NCBI GenBank assembly: GCA_013399875.1
Contig: VXAZ01006886.1
Span: 2,431,288-2,495,287, forward strand
DNA length: 64,000 bases
Source: Gymnorhina tibicen
Taxonomy: Eukaryota > Chordata > Aves > Passeriformes > Artamidae
Direction of reading: 5' to 3'
The notes under the pieces were generated by a model. It had not been told where the DNA came from. It was given only the letters and a program-made list of their open reading frames with translations, and did no database searches. Position 1 is the first letter of the stretch. Each line of letters starts with the position of its first letter. Of the stretch, positions 37,932 through 51,204 are shown one piece after another. Made by a program: the position numbers and the translations under genes.

Positions 37932-39084
37932 TGTAGTGGGTTGACCCTGGATGGATTCTAGGAACCCACCAAAGCCTCTCTCTCACTCCCCTCTGCAGCT
38001 GGACAGGGGAGAGATAAAACAACAAAGGGTTCAGGGGTTGAGATAAGGACTGGGAGAGAGATCACTCACCAGATATCATCACGGGCAAAACAGGCTTGAA
38101 TTAGAGATATTAATATTCTTTATTACTAACAAAACAGAGCAGGATAATAAGAAATAAAATAAGATCTTGAAAACACCTTCCCCCCACCCCTCCCTCCTTC
38201 CCAGCTCTACCTCCTGCCCCCAGTGGTGCAAGGAGACAGGGAGTGGGGGTTATGGTCAGTCCATCACCCGGGGCTTCTCCCTTTGCTCAGGGAGAGGAGT
38301 TGCTCCCCTGCTGCACCGTGGGGTCCCTCCCATGGGAGACAGTTCTCCATGAACTTCTCCAACGTGAGTCCATCCCATGGGCAGCAGTCCTCCCAAAGCT
38401 GCTGCAGTGTGGGTCACTCTTCCACAGGCTCAGTCCTCCAAGGACAGGCTGCTCCAGCCTGGGAGCAAGGCCCCTCTTGCCACAGGCCTCCCATGGGGTC
38501 ACAGCCTCCTGCAGGCATCCCCCTGCTCCAGCATGGGCTCCTACATGGGCTGTGGGTGGATCTCTGCATCCCTGTGGATCTCCACGGGCTGCAGGGGGAT
38601 CTCTGCATCCCTGTGGATCTCCATGGGCTGTGGGTGGATCTCTGCATCCCCATGGATCTCCACGGGCTGTGGGTGGATCTCTGCAGCCCCATGAACCTCC
38701 ACGGGCTGCCGGGGCACAGCTGCCTCACCATGGGCTGCACCTCGGGCTGCAGACGAATCCCAGCTCTGGTGCCTGGAGCACTCCCGCCCCCCTTCTCCAC
38801 TGCCCTTGCTGGCTGCAGAGCTGTTCCTCTCGCATGTTCTCACCCTGCTCTTCTCTGCCCGCAATCACAACTGCACAATAACTTTTTTCTTTCTGCTCAA
38901 ATCTCTTATCCCAGAGGTGTCACCACCATTCCTAACTGACCCGGCCTTGGCCAGCGGCACGTCCGTCTTTGGAGCTGCCAGGGATTGGCTCTGCCGGACA
39001 CGGAGGAAGCTTCCAGCAGCTGCTCACAGAGGCTACCCCTGTAGCCCCTGCCCTGCCAAAGCTTGGCCATGCAAACCCAATACC
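37932..39084 (-). mobile_element. Solo LTR of an avian endogenous retrovirus (ERVL-type), antisense
   Basis: This is a 1,153-bp LTR. The + strand begins TGTAGTGGGTTGACCCTGG and ends GCAAACCCAATACC, where CA would be expected. It is flanked by perfect 5-bp target duplications TCCAG (37927-37931 and 39085-39089), typical of ERVL. On the minus strand, the sense of the LTR, there is a CCAAT box (complement of 38984-38988), a decayed TATA region near 38900 and a poly(A) signal (complement of 38119-38124). That order fits U3 then R/U5 on the minus strand. A 39-bp tandem repeat lies inside. The 238-codon and 212-codon open frames across it are by-products of the GC-rich repeat, not genes. Confidence 0.88.
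38547..38712. repeat. 39-bp tandem repeat inside the LTR
   Basis: Four copies start at 38547, 38586, 38625 and 38664, with a partial fifth from 38703. Each starts GGGCTG and contains GGATCTCTGCA, then GATCTCCA or a variant. The period is 39 bp, a multiple of three, so several frames stay open and show 13-residue repeats. This is variable-number DNA within the LTR U3 or leader area. Confidence 0.92.
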
Positions 39085-42000
39085 TCCAGAACAGAAAAGC
39101 CTGAACAATACAAAAGCGCTTGCTAGTGAGTACAGTACTGGGGAAAGAATCAGCACCATTACCTGTCACTGGACTTTTCAAATGACAATGACACAGCTGT
39201 GTGTAACAAATATTTATGGTGGAATTTCAGTCATTTTCACAAAATGATTTCTTCTAATCCTCACAATCTGCATAAGAAGTGTAATCAGCAAGCTGAAATT
39301 AAAGTATCTGCAACCTTTGCCCTTTAAATCAGTCACAAATTAAAGAATGTCTTCTAGTGGGAAAAAACTTTCTGAAGAAATCCTTTCTATCAATTTCTCC
39401 CCACTAAAGCAAAATATACACCCTTCCTTAAAAGAATACAAATAAATCTTATTAAGGAACATTTTTTTTGTTAAATTTTTTCATCTTGAAGTAAATGCTG
39501 ATTTAAAAACCTCAGACTTCTTGCCAGGTGGCAGTGGAGGTCTTTCACAAGCAGCAGAGCAGCAGAGCATCCAGGATATCCATGGCAAATTTGAAAGGCA
39601 TTCTGTGCATATCTGGGTGACGCTCCATAGCTCCATGGAAAGACAGCACTGTAGGGCCTTGCCACAGAATGGAATTGGTAGGAGCAATAACAACATTATT
39701 CTACAGCCTCTGCCTGCAGTGTTGCTCTCTTCTTTTAGCAGTTGGCAATAAAATGCTTAACTTTTTGGAAACTTGTTTCTTCAAAATTTGCTCATCTTTT
39801 CCTACACATGTGTAGGGAAAAAGAATTTTAATAACAGAAGTATATGTTTTTTCTTGGAGGTGCCATAAAGCCAAAGATTGCTTAAATTTTCTAATGATCA
39901 AACTAAAGCAATGCTCTTCCAACAGGGCAGAAGTCTTAAAAGCCAACTGAAGAGTGTAGTGTGCCTTTTCAACACATTGTATCCCTGCCTGAAAAAAACC
40001 CCACTCCGTGGTCATGCCTTCTAGCTTAAGCAGAGAAAGGTTATTGAGCTTTGGCACAAAAGTGAGTGAACTCGTAAAAGTCAGTTGGTGTAACAAGTGA
40101 GACAACAGTAGATTCTCAAAATATATAACTTTATCTCTTTTTTAATATGGTTTCAATTAATTTTCAGCTTTTGAAATAATTATAAGGGTGTCAAACTAAA
40201 TATTGGAGCTTGTTTTGCAAGTAGTTCTACTTAAATCAGAGCACTTCCAGGGGGTCATTTATTCATTTCAGCCAGATCAGATCCTGATCAGACCATGCAT
40301 CTCTACTGATAACACAGACTGTAGACTCTGAAGCTGCAGAATTTAATGCCTTCAAAGTATCAGGGTCAGAAAAATGTGTATTGCTATTCATTGTTGTTAA
40401 TACAATAAATGAATGCAATAAAGTTCCTGAGTGTTTAGAGACAGGGTTTTAAGTTAAACATTTTTCTTTTCGCTTAGATGTTGAAAATAAGCAACTAAAA
40501 ATAAAGGCATGTGACATATGGCATTTCTTTTTCTGTCATTTAAAAAATAAAAGAGAATTTACATTTATTTATATAGACATACATCATATTGTATTTTTTT
40601 AATAAATCACCTACAACTTAATTGAAATTAGACTTTCATTTTCTAAACACTTTTGAGAAGCCAAAAGCAGTCAAATAGTCAGGAAAAACACCTGGAAGAT
40701 GAGCTATACTGGTTAGAGGATTAAGGCAGAGTTGAATTGCTCCCTTTGTGAAATAACAGCCTTGGTTCTCTAAAAACACAGATTGCTGTTTGCTACTAAT
40801 GGGTGCCTTGTGTAGCATTACAGCAAATTGCTTTCCTTGATGGCATAAACTGAAAACACAGAAAACACGAGCACTTAGTTAAAATGTTAGCACATCCAGA
40901 GTCACTAAAGGAAAATAACTGTTTTCCAGAGAAAGGCTTTGTATGATCATAACTGAATGATTTCTGTTTTAGGGAACTTCTGTCACTTAAAACAAGAAGC
41001 AGCACCAGGTTTTCTATGGCCATGCTGATTGCACTGTCATTCTGCAGCAGAGCAGAATGGACAGACTGTGACTAAATGACAGTGGCAGGAGTAAATGAAC
41101 TCTTGGCCAGTGGGCTGCAGGATCCAGTGTGGTCCCCAGTGGAAGTCTAGACATCTCCAGCCTTTGCCTGAGCTTGGCCTTCCAGCTCCAACATCTGCTC
41201 ACAGCCATAGGGTTGTTGCCTGTTTCTTGCACCTCTCCCTGCCTGACTCAACTGGCTCGGCCTGTACTGCACCTACACTGGGAGGGGAAGATTTACCAGG
41301 AGATGATCTCAACTAGGTGAACTCCTTCCACAGAACAAGACAACAAAATGGAATTACAGAACATATTGTAGTACAGTAGTTTAAACCTCTGTAATGTTCC
41401 ACTGACGCAGCATGAATGCAAGGCAATGAAGATTCTGGCTCTTGAGTTCAGACTTGGGTTTCCAGGTTTTCATAACTTGCTTTTTCACAAGGATAAATCT
41501 CTATATGCTGTTGATACAGTTTGTGTTTGTCATTTGTTTCAAGAAAGTCAATCCTTCACGAAGTCACAAGAAAAAAGATCTGTTTTGCTTACTGTGTATC
41601 TCAATATAAACAAATGTAAGCAAGGCTGTGCATGAAAACACCATAATAGATTCTCAGATCTCAGGTTTTATTTATAAAGGAGGTGACAGAACTCTGTAAT
41701 TTAAATAAAAAGAGACCCAGAACATATTTGGAATCTTCCAGTGAAAAACAGAACATATTTCAGCACCTTGGATTAGGTTAAAAAAGACCCGAATAATTCA
41801 CCTCACACTGCAAATTTGTTTCCTAATGGAATTAGATACAGATTAAAATTCTTTGCTAGAATAAATCATTATCACTCTGGTATATAGAACAACAGTGCAA
41901 AAATTTATCTAATAATCTGGGCCTGCAATTTATTCCAAATATGTGCAGTCCCTGCCTTGATGACCAACATTAGTAACAACCAAAACTTCTCAGTACATCC

Positions 42001-42386
42001 ACTCTGGATATAATTTTGCAGCCAAGTGTGTTCACAGCCCCACACCCAGCAGTCAGTTTCCCATTGAGCAGTTAACAGGCCAAATAATCCTCTCAAATAA
42101 TAGATCAATGCTAGAGCATTTGAGGGACACGTTTTGTTTGTTTTCTGGATTCCACTTGGACTTAAGGACCAAAATATGAAAATATTTCAATCAATTGATC
42201 TCACTTTTTTAAAAGGTTATAACTTATCCTTCTTCCCTGACCACTCCATTAGGTTTTGGTAATGAAACGATTACTACTCCTATCCTTCCCTGCCAGTTGC
42301 CTCAGCAGTAATTAATCTCCACTGACTGAGGAGCATAAAGGAGCTTTTATCACCATTTTTCCCCTACATTATAATGATTGTATCAC

Positions 42387-42407
42387 AAAAAAAAAAAAAA
42401 AAAAAAA
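42387..42407. repeat. Poly(A) tract
   Basis: A run of 21 A. The upstream sequence is not an obvious processed gene copy, so I call it only a simple repeat. Confidence 0.9.
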
Positions 42408-44457
42408 GGCACCAGAGAACATCCCTAGGTAGGGGAAAATTTCATGTGAGAACTTCTATACCCAGCTCAACTTCTATATCCAGGCTTCTTATCTGTCAGT
42501 ATTTAGAGAGCAAAAAAAAATAGATCTTGGTTTCTGTAGTTCCCTGTAATATGTAAGATTGTAACCACATCACTGCAGGGTGCAATGAGCTTCAGAGCAC
42601 AGCATGGCCGTCCCATCTACTGCAGGGTATGGAGAGCCTTTCTGCAACACCTGATACTAAAACACTCCATGGTCCTTTCAGAAGTTACTTGAAGCCACAG
42701 AAGAATTTGCAGCATCTTCTCTGGAGATAAATGCTTTAACTTAGTGATATTTCTTTTTTTTAAGATAACTTATATAAGAGTAGTACAATAAGCAATTTTT
42801 TTCTATGCTATTACCTTCAGCATAGAAAAATTTCCTCAAAGTCTGGTCTACACTGCAAAGGTTGATTGCCAGAAACCTCCTTTTGTCACAAAAGCTATAA
42901 ACACAAACCTGATGACAGCCAGCAAAGCCCAGTTTTTGTCTTGTCCAAATCTACTTTCCCAAACAACAAAATTCTCTCGGCCAACATACAATCACCAAAG
43001 ATACTGCTGACAGAATGACATTGTCTCCAGTGTTATTTTATAAATGTTTCCAGCTTCTATTTGCAATCAGTCAATCTTCTGAATCCCATCTCACAGGAGA
43101 TTTTCAAACAACTCCATCACTAATTTCTAATACATTGAATGTAACAATATTCACCAGTTGTCGTGAAATAGTCCACCTCGAAAATCAGAAAGCATTTTTT
43201 TTCAAGTAATTTTGTAACTAATTTTAAAAAGTTTCAAACAGTGGATGACATCTCTTCCAGTTACAAACCCACCCAATGAGCCTGGATTTTGTCAACGAAA
43301 CAGACAAGCATGCACAGAACTGAGCAAAGTCCCAAAATATCAGATCTGTTATGTTAGGGGGTTTTGTAATGGATGTAGTGCAGCCTTGACACACAAAAAA
43401 GTATCACAAAGGAAATAAGCCTTGTTGGTCAATTTGATGCCAGGAAACATTCCCATGCCACTGTCCACCCACAAATATTTACATTAAAGAACTGTTGAAC
43501 CAAAGTTGAGGGAATTCACCATTTTTCATTGAAAGGCTGGAGTTGAAAGGCATCAGTGAAAATTGAAATAATTTTATTTACTTCTGCAGAAGACATTAAA
43601 ACTATCGTTTAGAAATATGCGATAAACATTCTTTCCCAGACAGATTTACTACAAAACCACTTTTGGGATTTTGTGTCCAGACATCAATCGGAGAGGAAAA
43701 AAAAAAAGAGATTAACAGAATCAAGGCGACATCGAGTGGCGAATCTTGTAATCACACTGCCCTCTTCCCTCAAACCAAAAGATAGTCATTATTGTCATTT
43801 TATATCTCTGTGGTAAATTGAATAACATTCTTGTCCTTTCTTTTTAAGAACAGAACTGTTAAGATAATTTGTGTATTCATAGCCCCATCACAACTTTCCA
43901 AGTACGTTTACTTTGGGGGGATGAAATTCCAACAACATACTGGATACATATTATTAAAACTCATCCATTTTAATTTGGAACGCCATATTAAAAAAATCCA
44001 TCTCCATTTTTGATGGAAGAATTCATAAAGGATATAAAACTATGTATGGGTAATAGTTATTATCACTACTGGGAGGGAGGGGGAAGCTGACTCTATTACA
44101 GAATGGTAGCACTGGCAAGAATAGCAGTATAAGAGTTGAACCAGAAACCTCTAGCATTAAAAGCCTAAACTTTTTCAGTCTAAACTGAGGCTCTGTACTG
44201 ATCCTCACTCATCAATAGATTCTATACTTATGTTTTGAGAATGAATTTGTCCAGAAGATCTGAATGCTGAAAATCCTATGTCAGGTTCCATTTACATAGT
44301 ATACTGATCAAGGATTGAAAAAGAGATATTCAAAGCTAAAAGAATTAATTGCTACAGTCTGAGTTTAAAAATTCAAACAGTGGACAGAGATGGTTGAGAT
44401 AACTTGCAGTCTTCAGACTACACGAAGGTACAAGCACACACTAATATTATTGAATTT

Positions 44458-44502
<45 letters not shown>
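44458..44502. repeat. (TA)n(TG)n compound microsatellite
   Basis: About seven TA units at 44458-44471 are followed by 15 TG units at 44472-44501. Such alternating purine-pyrimidine tracts are length-polymorphic. Confidence 0.96.
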
Positions 44503-44504
<2 letters not shown>

Positions 44505-47500
44505 CTCTGAAAAAAATTAATGATTCAAGTTCTACCAGAAATGGGAAAACAGAAGAAACAGTGCTTGTATCAGACTTGTACATAGAAATATATTGTTACA
44601 TTTGCCTCTGGCAGTATGTTATTTATGTGTGATTATTGTAAAAGAGCAAAGATAAAATTTAATATTGCTTTCATCACTGCCTGCTCTCCTACATAAACAA
44701 CTTGTTAGTGTGTTATTGTGAAGAAAAAGCTTTCAATACAAAGACACGCATTCAGTGCTGCAGAAATGCCACAGAAGTCTGTGCGCTGCTGATTTTCTGA
44801 ACACAATGCAAACTCATAAACCATGTAACTATGCAGCTCCAGTCATAAATACAGAGGGGTTTTGACCTTTCCTAGAAAAACACCTACATATTACACTACT
44901 GTAAACAAATCTAAAAATAATAATAGATTTCTCTTTAACAAAAAAGTTCCCAACCTATTGATAAAGACTCCTTCCATGTGAGAGGCATATCTTGAGAGAA
45001 TAGTGTTGGATTATGATTACATTTGGGGTTTCTAAAAGGTTCTTCTAAAACCCTGTGTAAATTAGCCTGCCCTGAAACCAAAACATGGTTAGTAGGGTTT
45101 AGTTTTCTGTGCCTAGCACACCACAAGCCTGACGTGCATTTGAGCCAGTGGGGAAACAACTGCTATCAAATTATAAAGACAAAAGGCTGCCCACAGCAGA
45201 GCAGTGGGCCTTGCGGGGTGAGTGCCTAAGCAGTAGGATCTTAGTGACAACAATGACATCTGTGCTTTAAACCCAACCCCCTTCCCTGTGTTTGTTGAGA
45301 AAATGCACAAGTGGAAGATATTGTCTGATATCACTGCACTGCCATAAAAGTAGTTTTAGCATCATTACAGTTCCTTTGAAACAGACACTAGTGTAGGCTA
45401 TTGAGATAGGATATTTAGATACTTGGGTTCTGGATTGTTCTGTACATTGTATAAATGTTGCAGTAGGAGCTGAAGCGTCACCTCTGCATCTGGAAAACAC
45501 AAAACTGCCAGATCAAGAGAAAACAACCAACTTCCTTCCTTCACAAGCTACAGTCAATTATCAAAGTCTGGCCACGAACCTTTCCTGTTGGCTAAGTGTC
45601 TGTAGTGATGCTCTTAAATTTCCTTTTATAACCACTTTGTATCTCGATAAAAAATAACTCTATGTCAATATTGTCTAACTTTAATAGAAAACAAACAGAG
45701 TGTTTTCAGTTTTCCAGGGTGCTGGCAACCCATACTATTCAATAAACAATTTTTGCAAGCTTATGGAAAACCTGATGCTGACTCATTTCCCAAGAATGCT
45801 CCAACTCTGTAGTCAGCAGTGATAAGGTAATAACATATAATAGCAAATAAAAATGGAAATCACAGAATCTTTCTGTCCTGAAATCAATGTCGTTGCAGAA
45901 ATTTTTAAGTAGCTACTGGACTGATTCTCCTCAGACAAGAAGAAATCATTTAATAGGTTTTCTAGTTCATGTTATCTCAAGACTATATTCAGGGCAAACT
46001 AAACTGCTCCCTGAATCAGATCTTAGGAACAGTTTGGCAGGTTTGAAGATGAGCAGAGAAAATGGAATAAGTTTATCTGAAGCCTCAAAACTCAATAAAA
46101 GAACACTAGTACCAACATTCAACTATAGTGGAAGGCATTGTAAATCTGATAAAGAAAGAAATTATAAGCTCCAAACTTGGAATACCTGGGAGGATAGAAA
46201 CTGCTGCCTTCTGAACCACTTCTGTGGTTTCAAGGCCTGCCCTTTTGCCACCAATCTCAATGGAAATGGAATCATGCCAAAATTGGAACTGTGGCCTCCA
46301 GGAAATAAAACAAGAAGCAAGTGTTAATAAATCAGGAGTGCTAACAGGTCAATCAAGATGGTTCTTGCTAAGTGATTACATCAATGACATAAAGATAGCA
46401 CTTATCTAATGAATCAAATGTGCCCAAAGAAGCTGTAGCACAAGAGGTCAAGAACTGGAGTCTTTATATTATGTACAACACTTCGGTCTCTCTCGCTGGC
46501 AACCTTTTTTAATCAGTTGTCTGTTTAAAGACGTCTCTCTCCTTGTTATTAGCATGTAGGTATCACATACTAGTGTGCTACCACAATTAATACTTTATAT
46601 TTTCTCTTTAAATTAATTCCATATCAGATGCTGCTAAAAGTAGTGCTGATTATCCTGTTGCTGATTTTAAAGAAGGTGGTATTTGTGCTCACTTAAAACC
46701 CTTTAAAAAATAGTAAACCCTGAAATTTGAAAATACAGTCTGAAATAGGTTATCTTGTTGAGGTGAAAGTATCCAGTACAAAAAATCCAAACCCACGTGG
46801 CTGAAGTTTGGCAGAATTGTAAGTTGAAAAGGCAGGTCTGTAATGAAAGTGTCAGGCAATATTATTTTAAATGACATCAAATACAAAACTTCCAATCCCT
46901 TCTTTACTTACTGCAGTATCTCGTTTCTCTGTATGCACCACAATTATGATTGTATTTGAAGGAACAACCATTTTTTGAAACTATCAGTTTATGCACCATC
47001 AGGCTTCTACTGGCAGGTTGCAGGTTTTGGAAGGAATGGGATTATATTTTTTCTGATCTGAACTCTAGACTTTTGACAGTTCTTATTTCTTTACTGGCAT
47101 TTTAATTCCTCATTATCCTAGTCAGTTTAATGCTTGGTACATGAGTCGGGATTGTATCCAAGGCTAAGATGTTTCCAAGAAAGTAAGAGAGAGGCTGGGC
47201 ATCTCAGACTAAAAAAGACAAAGTGCATTTCACAACACTGCTGTGTCCCTGAGCTACCACAAAGTGAAATGCCATTGTAACAAGGGAGGCTTTAATTCAG
47301 ATTTACAGTGGGGTTTGTCTCACAGCTCTGCCGCCTACATGTTAATAACACCTTTCCTTTAAACCCACCATGTTCCATCAATCTTTACTATCTTCCAAGT
47401 TAAGGCTGCAATGAGTTTTGCTTCAGTTCACTGCACTGCAAGTATTAACTCCTGGCAATCAACAGCACAGCACATTAATTTCACATATGAAATAAACACT

Positions 47501-50500
47501 TTAAAATACTGCAGAGCTGACCTAAAGATGTAAGTGCCTCTGTTTCTTCCAAAAGAAAGGACCTTATGAGAATAATACAGTACTTAAGGCCACAAGGTAG
47601 CTCACAGACCACGTAGGGGATTAGAAAGCCATCAGTACCAGCTCAGTTAATCAAGCCTTGAGGCACTGGGGGGCTGAGCCCCAAAGTGAAATGCAGAGAT
47701 CCCAGGAGGTGCCACATAACCTCATGAGGAAAATCAGCAGTGGCTGAAGTCTGGAGAAAGAATTTGCATCCTGGGTAGATCAGTCAAGGCAAAGAAACAC
47801 TGGACCCCAGGACTGAGCTGCCTACTGCAGCAAGCAGCAGCACATGTATTTATTACACCAGGTATGGCTCTGCCTGACAGCATTCCATAGCTGGATATGA
47901 ATTTTCACACATATGGGATGAGCCACATAGATATAGCTCTTATTTCCAGACCTCTAGTCTTTACTTGAGAGAAAAAGAAAGTGGACTGGTATTTTATTGT
48001 TAAAACACCAGTTAAAATTCATTTGGCACCCTAAGGATAAACTATAGATGCTTGTGATTGGTATCCCAAAGTGCATTAATCTTTTTCTCTGAAATAATCA
48101 TACTGTACTTTTTTTTTTTAATCTTAAAATGCTATATCCTACTTCCAGAAAAAACTTTTCATTGCCAAACAAATGCAAAACCTGCCAATAATTTTATAGC
48201 CAAAAGAATCTAAGCCAAAATCTCAGAAAAGTAAGGTTGAGTGGATTGGCTCTCCTGAGAGACAATTATTTGGGTAATAAAAAAGGTCTTTTTTAATGCT
48301 TTGCACTGAGAACATTCAAAAGATTTAAAAGTAGCTTAGCACCTACAGGAAATGTGTCCTGCAACACCCTATTACCAGTTCCTTTATTATACACTTATAT
48401 ACACACCTATATCCACACTTTACAGAAAAGCTGGTTGTGTTCCTAACAAGAAGGCGGCTGTGGAATGGCCCTGCACACTGCAGTGTAAATATTCTGTACA
48501 GCTTTATTCTGGTTTTTGAAGGAAGCCAGGCCTGTGGTTGCACTCTTCTTATCTGTAGCCATCTCTCATCATTTCCCTACATCATTCTCTTCTCTTCCCT
48601 TTCCCTGTCTGTGGTCTCAAAGATATCAAGTAGGTACAGGAGACAGGCAAACTCAGGTTTGTGCCCTTCCTCCAAGGTGAAGAAAATGCCAGATTTCCTT
48701 CAGGCCTGGGAGGAAAAAGCCAAATGCCCAGCACAGGTGTGCTGCTCCAGGTAAGCTGCAGCAAGTGCTACTGCAGAGCCAAGCAGGCAGAGGTAACAAA
48801 GGGGCACTGAGGAACTTCAGGGCAATGCCCACAAGGAACAAAGGTACCTCTGTTTCACTGTTCTGGAATAAAACACTGTGTTGGGGTTTTTTCACCTAAA
48901 AAATACCTTTCTGTAAACAAGCATAAGAATAGCTGTCAAGTCACACAAAAGAACCTGAAGTAGAGATTTTGCTCTCATGTAATCTCTGTACTGTTAGACT
49001 TCTTAGAGACATCCCATGGCTCCAGCTGTTTTGTGTACAGCTCCTGGTGAAACACTGGCCAGTACAGGGTACGCAGGAAAGAATGTGAAAGGCAAACAAA
49101 TACATAATATATTTTCTCTGTATACCCATTTAATTTCCACAATGGATCATGGTTTTGACTCAGAACTGGTACCCAACTGGTAAACTCGCCTCTAACAGCT
49201 GTGAGGGATATTTCTTATTTTGAATTTAATTGCTTTTTTTCATTTCTTCTTTCCTACTATAAGGTCAGTCTTGGCTTATACCCTGTGCTTTTTCTCTCCC
49301 CCTTAGCTTTTCTATTATTACAACTTCCCAGGAGAAGCTAACAGCAAAATAATTTCTTCCTTTCTCTGCTGTTATTTTCTTGACTAACAAGCTCTACACC
49401 TTCATCTTTCCCTTGCCTTGCTGATCATCTTTAATTGTCCTGTAATAGTCTCATCTCTCTCTGGACAGGCCTTCATTGAGTTTTTAATGGAAAAACATAC
49501 AGTGTGTGCTGTATATCCCCCACTACCTACGTTCTCTATTATGGTCACTTTCCTCTACATCTCTTCTTTCAGTGTTCCACCTCAGCCATCTAAAAATCAT
49601 GAACTACACTCAAAATTCACAAATTTTACTCAGATCATTCCTTTTAGGCAAGGTTATCCAGATTCTGCATCCTCGAATTCTGTACTCAAACATTTTAAGT
49701 GTTATTCATTACACTGTAGAATCATCCCTGTAATTAATTCAAAGTGGAAAGCAAGACTTAAAGAAAGCTGAAAATCTAAACTCACCCATAGCAGCTGACA
49801 ATATTGTGCCACTTTTCTTGCTTCAGACATTTCTCTTCTCACTTTTCATCAGACTTGTGGGGGTTTTTTTAAGTTTTAATTATCTGTCTTTTCTCCCTTG
49901 TCATGAAAATGACAAGAATTGCAGTAACTGTTCAGTCTCTCTCCCTTTTGTTTGTTTATGTCCTTCAGACTGTAAACACTCCAGGCCAGTGTAATCCTTC
50001 TTGCAGTGTTGTGGGATAGAAGACACAGGGCTCCTAATTCCCAGCTGAAAACTTGTATCAAAAGGAGAATTTTCTTTAACAGCATCCCAACGAATAAAAA
50101 TATCCTCCATGTTCTTCCTCTCCTTTATACAATGAAATGTGGGGGATGCAATTTTTAGAGATGGAACTTCAATCTGGCAGCAGGGGTAGGAGAAATTCCC
50201 TCAACAGTAGTTCCTTGTGCTCTGATGCTTCCCAAACCCTCACATTCCTCATGTTTCTATTAGATGCTGTTTGGAGTTGCAGCAATTTTAGCTGGCAAAA
50301 TGATTAACAAATGCGTCACATTGCCTGTCTCGAGGTCTGCAGGACTGACCAGGCTCACGTCTTTGTCTTTGACAGAGATGGGCACGCTGGGCTCCTTGCC
50401 AGGTCGCCCCATAGCACTGTCCCCAAGGACTTGTCCCCTCACCCAGGGTCACCATGGCGCACACCGAGACCGCTCTGAGGGGGACGGGACCAGCCACACC

Positions 50501-50602
50501 CGGGCACTGCCCGGGAGCTCCGCACCGCCGTCCTCTAACTGAGAAGGCCAAGGTCACACAGGGGACTGCACGGGGGGGACACTGGGGGGACACTGCAGGG
50601 AC

Positions 50603-51072
50603 ACAGTTTTGGGCACCACAACATAAAAAACACATTCAGCAATTCGAGAGTGTCCAAAGGAGGGCCACGAGGATGCTGAAGGAGGGGAAGCTGGATGAGT
50701 GGCTTAGGACACGTGGTCTGTCCTGCCTGGAGGAGACCACATAGCGATCTACAGCATCCTCATGCGGGGAAGCGGAGGGGCCGGTGCCGAGCTCTGCTCT
50801 GTGGTGAGCAGAGGCAGGACCCGAGGGAACGGCAGAGAGCTGGGCCAGGAGCGGCTGAGGTTGGGTATCGGGAAAAAGTTGTTCACAAAGAGGTTGGGCA
50901 CTGAACAGGCTCCCCAGGGCAGGGGCCACAGCACCAAGCATGGCAGAACTCAAGAAGCGTTCGGAAAGCGCTCTCAGACACACGGTGCGACCCTCGGGCT
51001 GTCGTGTGTAGCGCCGGGAGCCGCGTCCGCTGACCCCCGTGGGTCCCTTCCAGGTCTGTGATTCCGCGGCTC
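50603..51072 (+). mobile_element. CR1 LINE 3' fragment abutting the COPB2 promoter
   Basis: The landmarks of a CR1 3' region are in order: GGGCACCACAACATAAAAAA, then GTGTCCAAAGGAGGGCCACG, CTGCCTGGAGGAGACCACAT, GGACCCGAGGGAACGGC, GGCACTGAACAGGCTCCCCA, GAACTCAAGAAGCGTTCGGA, GCTCTCAGACACACGGTG and GTGGGTCCCTTCCAG, then GTGATTCCG at the end. The copy is in sense orientation, 5'-truncated to about 470 bp, and unusually rich in CpG. It ends about 35 bp before the first ACTACA-type promoter motif. Confidence 0.87.
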
Positions 51073-51108
51073 CGAGCGCCCCCCTCCGCTCCTGAGGCAG
51101 CGCGCGGA

Positions 51109-51180
51109 GCTACAACTCCCAACCTGCCCCGCGCCGCGCCGCGCGGCCGGCCGCCGCCGACTACATATCCCGGCATCCCA
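51109..51180 (+). promoter_or_regulatory. COPB2: Two ZNF143/THAP11-type motifs
   Basis: GCTACAACTCCC lies at 51109-51120 and ACTACATATCCCGGCATCC at 51160-51178. The published vertebrate promoter motif is ACTACA-NN-TCCC-RRNATGC. The second copy also keeps the GGCAT part. Both have the same orientation. Binding is inferred. Confidence 0.65.
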
Positions 51181-51194
51181 CGGGAGCGCCTCGT

Positions 51195-51204
51195 TCTCGC
51201 GAGA
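51195..51204. promoter_or_regulatory. COPB2: BANP-type element TCTCGCGAGA
   Basis: A perfect 10-bp palindrome TCTCGCGAGA. This motif is known to drive CpG-island housekeeping promoters through BANP and to require unmethylated CG. A partial copy (TCGCGAGA) is at 51229-51236. Confidence 0.7.

Larger units (their letters stand above)
35146..50600. other. RBP2-COPB2 intergenic region
   Basis: About 15.5 kb without a supported gene. It holds two solo LTRs, a 21-nt poly(A) tract and a (TA)n(TG)n microsatellite, each listed separately. The longest open frame outside the LTRs (146 codons, 45887-46327) has no similarity I recognise, no Kozak context of note and no splice evidence, so I do not call it. 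Confidence 0.75.

Noticed and set aside
38547..38712. Regular 39-bp repeats as a CRISPR-like array
   Set aside because: The repeats are contiguous without unique spacers and lie in a vertebrate LTR.
38223..38939. 238-codon plus-strand frame (and a 212-codon frame beside it)
   Set aside because: It lies wholly within the solo LTR and owes its length to the 39-bp array. It resembles no protein.
45887..46327. 146-codon open frame
   Set aside because: Several frames of 130-150 codons occur by chance in this window (10607, 15212, 18150, 37499). There is no recognisable domain or splice structure.
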